Source: M3007 sp038246345
GTDB taxonomy: Bacteria; Bacteroidota; Bacteroidia; Chitinophagales; Saprospiraceae
Assembly (NCBI GenBank): GCA_038246345.1
Contig: JBBRWA010000214.1
Span: 1-10,845, forward strand
Direction: 5' to 3'
Length of the DNA stretch: 10,845 nt
In this document: piece by piece, positions 6,522-10,845 of the stretch
Position numbering within the stretch: the first letter of the stretch is position 1
Layout of the letters: every line of letters starts with the position of its first letter
Notes under the pieces: generated by a model
What the model saw: only the letters and a program-made list of their open reading frames with translations
The model's database searches: none
Told to the model about the DNA's origin: nothing
Made by a program: the position numbers and the translations under genes

Positions 6522-7458
6522 CCCATACATCTTGTTTTTCAAGCTGCAAAGGCAAGGCAGAATTGGTGCCTGTTTCTGTTGTTTTATCACCGAGCCAGTA
6601 TTGGGGGCCAAGTTTGGCAACCGACACGATTCTTACTGGAAATCCAGCGGGCACATTGGGAAAGCAGAAAGTATGCGTCGAATCATCGAATTCCAGCGGT
6701 ACTAATACCAGAACGTTTTCAAATACCAGGTAAGCCTGCGTGTTCAAGCCCGTATAGCCTGGCGGGAGGTTGGTGCAAAAGGACGATACATCGGCATGGG
6801 TCAAGATTCTCGCACAGTTGCTCCAGCCAAGTTGAGACACAATCAATTCATAGCCTTTTACCGCACCGGGAGTACTTATTGCCGGCCAATCCGCTTTAAA
6901 CACCTCTTGTCCTGTATTTTCCCAGCCCAAAAAACCGTTAGGGTCGCTTTTGGCGGCGAAAACAAACATGTTTTCCTTGGCATCAGGTGCTGGAAATTGG
7001 ATTTTTATGGTCCGCCCAGGCAAAAGTTTCAACTCCGTATTGCCGCAGAACACTTTCAAGGAAACCATGCCGCCACTTTCTAACAATTGCTTGTCGGTGG
7101 TGGTGGGTGGAAGTTCTCGTGCCAAAATATCGCCCCTGCTGGTAGCTGTGGTTATTTCAATTTTCAAATCAGCACAGGTGCTACAAGCAAACGGGGTTGG
7201 CGTGTTGGTGGTAGAAAACAACTGATCTACATCCGTGAAAAAAAGGCGCATTCCACCGGGTGTTTCAAATATCTTATCTTGATTTAGGGCATTTACGTTA
7301 AAGGTTACGGTGCTTGCAGGGTCAGGTACTTCTTTCAAAAATGCTGAAAGCTCTTGTTTTGACACAGGATAAGGGCGGACTTCCACCACGTCTTTTCGGC
7401 AGTTCCAGCCGAGCAGCGCAAATGCCCAAAACAGCGTGAAAGTGGTGATATGTTTCAT
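6493..7458 (-). CDS. Hypothetical exported protein, possible lipoprotein
   Basis: This 321-residue protein has an N-terminal hydrophobic stretch, ITTFTLFWAFALLGWNC, ending at Cys20. The lipobox (GWNC) is unusual, so either lipid anchoring or plain export is possible. The rest lacks membrane helices. Visible marks are ETPGGMRLFF near residue 65, LLESGGMVSLKVF, and LIVSQLGWSNCARIL. From memory, the combination of a PGG stretch, a G-G-M block and an L-G-W-x-N-C stretch recurs in uncharacterised secreted proteins of Bacteroidota, but no function is assigned to them. ATG 7458 is preferred to one five codons upstream because it gives a normal signal peptide. It overlaps prsW at its 3' end and follows the barrel gene by 98 nt, so it probably belongs to the sigma-factor operon. 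Confidence 0.7.
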   Translation of the reverse strand: MKHITTFTLFWAFALLGWNCRKDVVEVRPYPVSKQELSAFLKEVPDPASTVTFNVNALNQDKIFETPGGMRLFFTDVDQLFSTTNTPTPFACSTCADLKIEITTATSRGDILARELPPTTTDKQLLESGGMVSLKVFCGNTELKLLPGRTIKIQFPAPDAKENMFVFAAKSDPNGFLGWENTGQEVFKADWPAISTPGAVKGYELIVSQLGWSNCARILTHADVSSFCTNLPPGYTGLNTQAYLVFENVLVLVPLEFDDSTHTFCFPNVPAGFPVRIVSVAKLGPQYWLGDKTTETGTNSALPLQLEKQDVWDVLGYLRGL

Positions 7459-7556
7459 CGTTAATTTTAACATAGTTCGATGGTTTTTAGGTACTTAAGG
7501 TCATCAATTTGGGTACTGGCTAAAAGATGCTGCAAGGAGAATTTTCGCTGCTTTTA

Positions 7557-9032
7557 TCAATTTAAAATCTTTGAAACTCCAAGGCGCAAGCCTCCAAGCC
7601 CGTAGCGTTGTTCCACCGGATGTTTGTTCAGCGTAACGGGTCGCAAGATTTTTTTGTAATACGGCTCTACAAAAACCCGCAGGCGCGGCGTAACGTGGTA
7701 GAACCACTGAATACTAGCCGTTGCGCTCAACCCTGTTCGTGGCCTGAAAACTTCCAATGTCCCGTCAGTTGGCGTAAACCAGGCGGGCTCTCCCGTGCTG
7801 GGAGAAATAATGGCGCCACGTTTCCAAAACAACATATTGAAAGAAACTCCTGCATTGATGTTGAAGCCGGAACGACCTTTACGCATTTCGATGCCCGCTG
7901 CTAAAGGAATATCCAACATGCCATAGCGATTATACGTCTTCTGATACCTTTCACCGTAATCAACATTTACGGTATCGATGGTTGTCATGCCATTCTGCGT
8001 CGTAATTTCAACATGGTATTTCACATAATCCGGGTCGATGAATTCAAAGACTTCGGTCATTTGTTCATACTGTACCCCTCCCCGAAGCAGGAAATTGCCT
8101 TTCAGCATCAGCGTCGCGCGAACGCCGGCATTGAATGCCAGGTCGCGTGCTTCGGTACTGAGGCGCTTGACGAGATAAGGTTTGTCGTCGGGATTCGAGG
8201 TCAGTTCGCGCTGCGCCAAGGAAGGGCCGGCATGCACGTCAATGATCCAGGCACTTGGTTGCCTGCTAAAGTCGTAACAGTTTTTGACCGCTTTTTTTGC
8301 TTTTGCCTTACTTGTCACAGGCGTCAGCAAAGTCGGCCATGATTGTCGCAAAGTGATGCTTTCCAGCGTCGCCGTTTTGAAATGTACCAGTGACAACCCT
8401 TGGTATTGGGGAAGTGTAGCAAATGAAAAGCCTGCCACGGCTTGCTTTCCCTCAAAAACAGTTTTTTGGGGTTTGGCTTCCAGGGGCACGGGTGTAGTCT
8501 CTTTCGGTGTATTGGGTGTTGTGTTTAAGTTTGAAACGCTCTTTTGGGTCGTTAAAGCAACGTGGGCTTGCTGTGTCGGCGTTGGTGTTTTTAGAGCCTT
8601 CGAACCAGGTGTGAGCAGGGCTGTATTAAGTTGCTTGGAATTTTCTGTTGCGGCATTATCCGTTACAGGTTGGCTATTTGAAGGCTGCAAAGAGGTTTCT
8701 GTTGCTGTGTTATTCGTTACAGGTTGGCTATTTGAAGGCTGCAAAGTGGTTTCAGCGCTTGAAAAATTGTCAGCTGCTTGGGATGGCAAGATCGTCTGCT
8801 TCGACTCAATGTTCATAGCGTTTTGCGCTGGTCCGGTTTCAGCAGCGAACCAAATTCCCAAAATAGCAGCTCCAGCGATTCCGATGGGAAACAGCCAAAA
8901 GAGCAACTTTCTCCGGTTTCGTTTCCCGAGTTCGCGTGCTACATTATCCCAAACGAAGGCAGGCGGCGGCGGCGCAGCATCGTACAGTCGTTCGCGGAGT
9001 AGGTCGTCAATATTTTTTGGTGTGCGTTCCAT
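7557..9032 (-). CDS. Anti-sigma-like membrane protein fused to an outer-membrane beta-barrel
   Basis: This 491-residue protein is encoded 3' of the ECF sigma gene. Residues 1-42 are a charged cytoplasmic-type segment with DAAPPPPAFVWDNVARELGK. Residues 43-63 (LLFWLFPIGIAGAAILGIWFA) form one membrane helix with positive residues before it, so the N-terminus should be inside. Residues 65 to about 250 are a Thr/Gln/Asn/Pro-rich linker with an 18-residue tandem duplication. From about 260 to 491 the pattern alternates as in eight-stranded outer-membrane barrels (SAWIIDVHAGPSL, NAGVRATLMLKGNFLLRGGV, GFNINAGVSFNMLF, LRVFVEPYYK, GLGGLRLGVSKIL). ATG 9032 is preferred because the 47 codons before it are translated repeat DNA. 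The sigma position of the gene suggests it binds the sigma factor (inference). Plain porin-like function is the alternative. Confidence 0.75.
   Translation of the reverse strand: MERTPKNIDDLLRERLYDAAPPPPAFVWDNVARELGKRNRRKLLFWLFPIGIAGAAILGIWFAAETGPAQNAMNIESKQTILPSQAADNFSSAETTLQPSNSQPVTNNTATETSLQPSNSQPVTDNAATENSKQLNTALLTPGSKALKTPTPTQQAHVALTTQKSVSNLNTTPNTPKETTPVPLEAKPQKTVFEGKQAVAGFSFATLPQYQGLSLVHFKTATLESITLRQSWPTLLTPVTSKAKAKKAVKNCYDFSRQPSAWIIDVHAGPSLAQRELTSNPDDKPYLVKRLSTEARDLAFNAGVRATLMLKGNFLLRGGVQYEQMTEVFEFIDPDYVKYHVEITTQNGMTTIDTVNVDYGERYQKTYNRYGMLDIPLAAGIEMRKGRSGFNINAGVSFNMLFWKRGAIISPSTGEPAWFTPTDGTLEVFRPRTGLSATASIQWFYHVTPRLRVFVEPYYKKILRPVTLNKHPVEQRYGLGGLRLGVSKILN
8647..8754 (-). repeat. 54-bp tandem duplication inside the barrel-protein linker
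   Basis: Two adjacent 54-bp units (8647-8700 and 8701-8754) are nearly identical over their central 30 bases and encode the 18-residue units TETSLQPSNSQPVTDNAA and AETTLQPSNSQPVTNNTA. The duplication keeps the reading frame and lengthens the periplasmic linker. Confidence 0.85.
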
Positions 9033-9065
9033 TTTTATTATCAATATGATTCCTGAGGGGTCGGG

Positions 9066-9086
9066 ATTCGTTGTTCGTTGTTCGTT
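9066..9086. repeat. Short heptamer array, ATTCGTT GTTCGTT GTTCGTT
   Basis: Three consecutive 7-bp units lie 34 nt upstream of the barrel-protein start (minus strand). The period is the same as in the arrays at 240-2303, but the sequence differs and no 120-bp core with TTTCAGCAC is next to it. Confidence 0.65.
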
Positions 9087-9142
9087 CGCGTTGCTTTTGG
9101 CGATCCGGTTAAAACCGCCTTTCAGCCATTGTCGTTGACTGA

Positions 9143-9166
9143 GGACCTCGTAGAGGTCCAACATTT
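9143..9166. repeat. Palindromic repeat GGACCTC-GTA-GAGGTCC, copy a
   Basis: A perfect 7-bp stem with a 3-nt loop is followed by AACATTT. The same design occurs at 9191-9214. Both lie in the 200-bp gap between the sigma and barrel genes. Confidence 0.75.
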
Positions 9167-9190
9167 GTAGCATTGGTCGCCATGATTACC

Positions 9191-9214
9191 AGACCTCGGA
9201 GAGGTCTAACATTT
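9191..9214. repeat. Palindromic repeat AGACCTC-GGA-GAGGTCT, copy b
   Basis: A perfect 7-bp stem with a 3-nt loop is followed by AACATTT, in the same orientation as the copy at 9143-9166. The outer base pair changes from G-C to A-T, so pairing is kept although the base differs. It begins 19 nt after the sigma-factor stop and could weaken transcription into the barrel gene. Confidence 0.75.
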
Positions 9215-9232
9215 AAACGGCTGCCATTTTGT

Positions 9233-9805
9233 TCATTTCTCAACCTCAACCGCCACCCTATTTATCAATTCAATTTGCTCGCAGAGCCAACGTCGTGCCT
9301 TGGTTAATTGTGATCGGGAGGTACTTTCCTGGATGCCCAGCATATCGGCCGCCTCTGCGTGTGAAAATCCCTCAATGGCCACCATGTTGAAAACGGTTCG
9401 GTATCCATCGGGTAATTTGCGAATCACGGCGAGCAGTTCAGCTTCTGAAAGCGCCGCAATAGCATCTGGGTCGACGGGCGATTCTGGCAGCCGCTCATAG
9501 CCGCAGGATTCTTGATCAAAGCGTTGTTTCTGATACGCCCGCAGGGCAGTATTCACCATAATCCGCCGTATCCATCCTTCAAAAGAACCCTGATGCCCAA
9601 ATTGCCCCAACTTCGTATACACCTTAATAAATCCTTCCTGTAGAATGTCGGCCGCGTCCGATGTATTCCGCGCATAGCGCAGACATACCCCGTACATCTT
9701 GCCAGCAAACTGCTCGTACAAGGCGCGTTGGCACTGCACAGAACCGCGCAGGCATCCTCGGATAAGTTCTTCTTCGTTCAAGGAATCGATTATATTATGG
9801 GACAA
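9233..9805 (-). CDS. ECF-type RNA polymerase sigma factor
   Basis: This 190-residue protein has the two ECF domains. Region 2 (about residues 26-96) contains RALYEQFAGKMYGVCLRYAR, then DAADILQEGFIKVYTKL, then GSFEGWIRRIMVNTALRAYQ. Region 4 (about 125-180) contains IRKLPDGYRTVFNMVAIEGF followed by the helix-turn-helix SHAEAADMLGIQESTSRSQL. It would direct RNA polymerase to a small regulon in response to an envelope signal. The start is a TTG at 9803-9805: no in-frame ATG lies nearby upstream, and the next internal Met (37) would remove part of region 2. The genes downstream on the same strand are the barrel protein, an exported protein and PrsW. Regulation by the barrel protein's cytoplasmic end is proposed, not shown. 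Confidence 0.9.
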   Translation of the reverse strand: MSHNIIDSLNEEELIRGCLRGSVQCQRALYEQFAGKMYGVCLRYARNTSDAADILQEGFIKVYTKLGQFGHQGSFEGWIRRIMVNTALRAYQKQRFDQESCGYERLPESPVDPDAIAALSEAELLAVIRKLPDGYRTVFNMVAIEGFSHAEAADMLGIQESTSRSQLTKARRWLCEQIELINRVAVEVEK

Positions 9806-9833
9806 AAAGGTGGCTTTTTGACAGTTAGTTCCC

Positions 9834-9865
9834 CGAAGGTACGCGCTTTTGAAGATGCGCGCAAG
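9834..9865 (-). promoter_or_regulatory. Predicted promoter of the sigma-factor operon
   Basis: On the minus strand, CTTG (9865-9862) is followed after 20 nt by TACCTTCG (9841-9834), a fair match to the Bacteroidota -33 and -7 elements. The transcript would start about 20 nt before the TTG start codon. Its -7 box resembles those at 1977-1986 and 2028-2035. Confidence 0.45.
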
Positions 9866-10088
9866 TGGTTTATTGCTGCTTTGTCGGGAAAAGAAAAAAT
9901 TGAGGCAAAAATGATGGCATGTTTGCTGTGTATGTAATTATAGATTCTCGCACATTGTTAATGCCTTTTCCACCAAAGCCTGCCTTTTTTTGAAATCCAT
10001 TCTTTTTATGTTAAAATCTATTCTAATTGGATTTTTTCGACTAGCTTGTACCATCAAAATTCTATTAATCATTTAAACGCTTCGTTTT
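9866..10088. other. Intergenic stretch with no supported gene
   Basis: AT-rich DNA between the sigma operon promoter and the damaged secreted-protein genes. Short open frames lack coding signs. No convincing promoter for the plus-strand gene at 10089 was found; TACC at about 10050 lacks the TTTG half. Confidence 0.4.
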
Positions 10089-10268
10089 ATGTCTAAACTA
10101 TTCTATCAAATCTCGGTTCTCCTAGCCTTAATTTTCTCTTTCACGTTAAACCCTATTAATGCCCCGAATGACAACTGTGGCACACCAGACTTACCTTGGC
10201 CTCAATACCAAAACCTTCCCACTCATGCGCGTCATCTACATTTTTATACTACTCTTTTACACCCTTAA
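10089..10268 (+). pseudogene. Truncated secreted-protein start (59 residues), signal-peptide fragment
   Basis: ATG at 10089 opens 59 codons ending in TAA at 10266-10268. The first 25 residues (MSKLFYQISVLLALIFSFTL and NPINA) are a clear signal peptide. The next residues, APNDNCGTPDLPWPQYQN, look like the mature start of many exported Bacteroidota proteins, which often open with N-D-N-C. After that the sequence becomes His- and Thr-rich (LPTHARHLHFYTTLLHP), as expected of a wrong frame, because bases from 10225 read well in the +1 frame as another signal peptide. I read it as the 5' remnant of a secreted-protein gene whose body was lost. A genuine short secreted peptide is the less likely alternative. 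Confidence 0.55.
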
Positions 10269-10845
10269 CCTTTTTGCATAAACAACCATCTTCGTCAACC
10301 AAAATGTAGCAGGTGGCCTACAAAATGGCAGCAGTTGGGTCAATGCTTTTCCCGATTTGCAACAGGCCTTGAGCCAAGCTACAGACGGCAATGATATTTG
10401 GGTCGCTGCGGGCACCTACTATCCGACAAATGACAATGACCGAAGTATTTCTTTTATACTGAAACAAGGCGTAAAAATGCTGGGAGGATTTGTCGGAAAC
10501 GAATCAATAGAAACCCTTCGCGATTTCATGTTAAATGAAAATTGGATTTAGCCAAATCAACTTGACTGTTGATATTTATGATTGCAAATTTATTGGAAAT
10601 GAAACAAAGTCATACGGCATAACATATATTTTAGGTAAGCAAGATAGCAATGTGAAAATCCATGTAAAAAACTGTACATACTTCGACAACAGGCGCTATG
10701 ACAACCCTGATGAATTCACATTTCCTCTGCTCATTGGCCTTGGGGGCTCAAGGGGCACCCTAAACGCAACCATCGAAAACTGTCTGTTTACTGGAAATGC
10801 CGGTGGTATTTCTTCCGTCTGTGGTAGCGCTGGCAAAATAAATAC
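10225..10845 (+). pseudogene. Broken secreted beta-helix-type repeat protein (runs off the window)
   Basis: ATG 10225 encodes a signal peptide, MRVIYIFILLFYTLNLFA, and the next codon is TAA (10279-10281). The same frame goes straight on with TTIFVNQNVAGGLQNGSSWV, then DLQQALSQATDGNDIWVAAG, TYYPTNDNDRSISFILKQG and VKMLGGFVGNES. This is the typical opening of Bacteroidota right-handed beta-helix (polymorphic outer-membrane-type) proteins. It stops again at TAG 10549-10551. From 10535 the +1 frame (ATG available) is open to the window end with further beta-helix-like text: VDIYDCKFIGNETKSYGITY and IENCLFTGNAGG. Two lesions are therefore seen: a nonsense codon and a later frame change or deletion. 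A change of CAA to TAA would explain the first. Sequencing error cannot be excluded. Confidence 0.68.

Noticed and set aside
9105..9117. Small palindrome CGGTT-AA-AACCG as a terminator
   Set aside because: Short stem, no T-run, and located inside the operon gap; likely chance.
8284..9138. Long plus-strand open frame (284 residues) opposite the barrel protein
   Set aside because: Antisense shadow; its Ser/Arg- and Val-rich composition mirrors the linker codons of the real gene.
10028..10549. ATTGGATTT at 10028 and at 10541 as direct repeats bounding an insertion
   Set aside because: Nine AT-rich bases are expected by chance, and the reading frames do not support an insertion with these ends.

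Overview
The window looks like chromosomal DNA from a gliding-type Bacteroidota bacterium, most likely a Saprospiraceae relative. This rests on a GldH gliding lipoprotein, promoter-like sites of the Bacteroidota type (TTTG, then TAnnTTTG), an ECF sigma factor followed by an outer-membrane barrel protein, a DUF1460 amidase-like protein, and a secreted repeat protein opening of a kind common in this phylum. The placement is inference; there is no rRNA or marker gene to confirm it.

Positions 1-2941 carry the start of a fumarylacetoacetate-hydrolase-family enzyme (minus, cut by the window edge), a NupC/CNT nucleoside transporter (minus) and a uridine kinase (plus). Transporter and kinase are divergent and form a plausible pyrimidine nucleoside import-and-phosphorylation pair. 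Their flanks hold three copies of one repeat element. Each has a core of about 120 bp with an inverted repeat (TTTCAGCAC ... GTGCTGAAA), enclosed by inward-facing arrays of 7-bp tandem units. The unit sequence differs between copies, but the 7-bp period does not. The arrays touch the transporter's stop and start codons and end 11 nt before the kinase start.

Positions 2942-5564 (plus) hold an imperfect inverted-repeat element, then an exported DUF1460 cysteine amidase-like protein, the GldH lipoprotein and, 4 nt later, a lipoprotein of glycoside hydrolase family 130. These three may be one operon. A strong hairpin sits between this group and the convergent minus-strand group.

Positions 5784-9805 (minus) form a four-gene cluster in the order ECF sigma factor, a protein with a cytoplasmic N-terminus, one inner-membrane helix, a long linker and an outer-membrane-type beta-barrel, a hypothetical exported protein, and a PrsW-family intramembrane protease. 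PrsW is known in Bacillus subtilis for cleaving an anti-sigma factor. The cluster therefore reads as a possible envelope-to-sigma signalling system in which barrel, anti-sigma-like end and protease are encoded together. Small palindromes and a further heptamer array lie between the sigma and barrel genes.

Positions 9806-10845 hold the sigma-factor promoter region and then damaged secreted-protein genes on the plus strand: a 59-residue signal-peptide fragment, and a beta-helix-type repeat protein broken by a stop codon exactly at the predicted signal-peptide end and by a second stop plus frame change further on.
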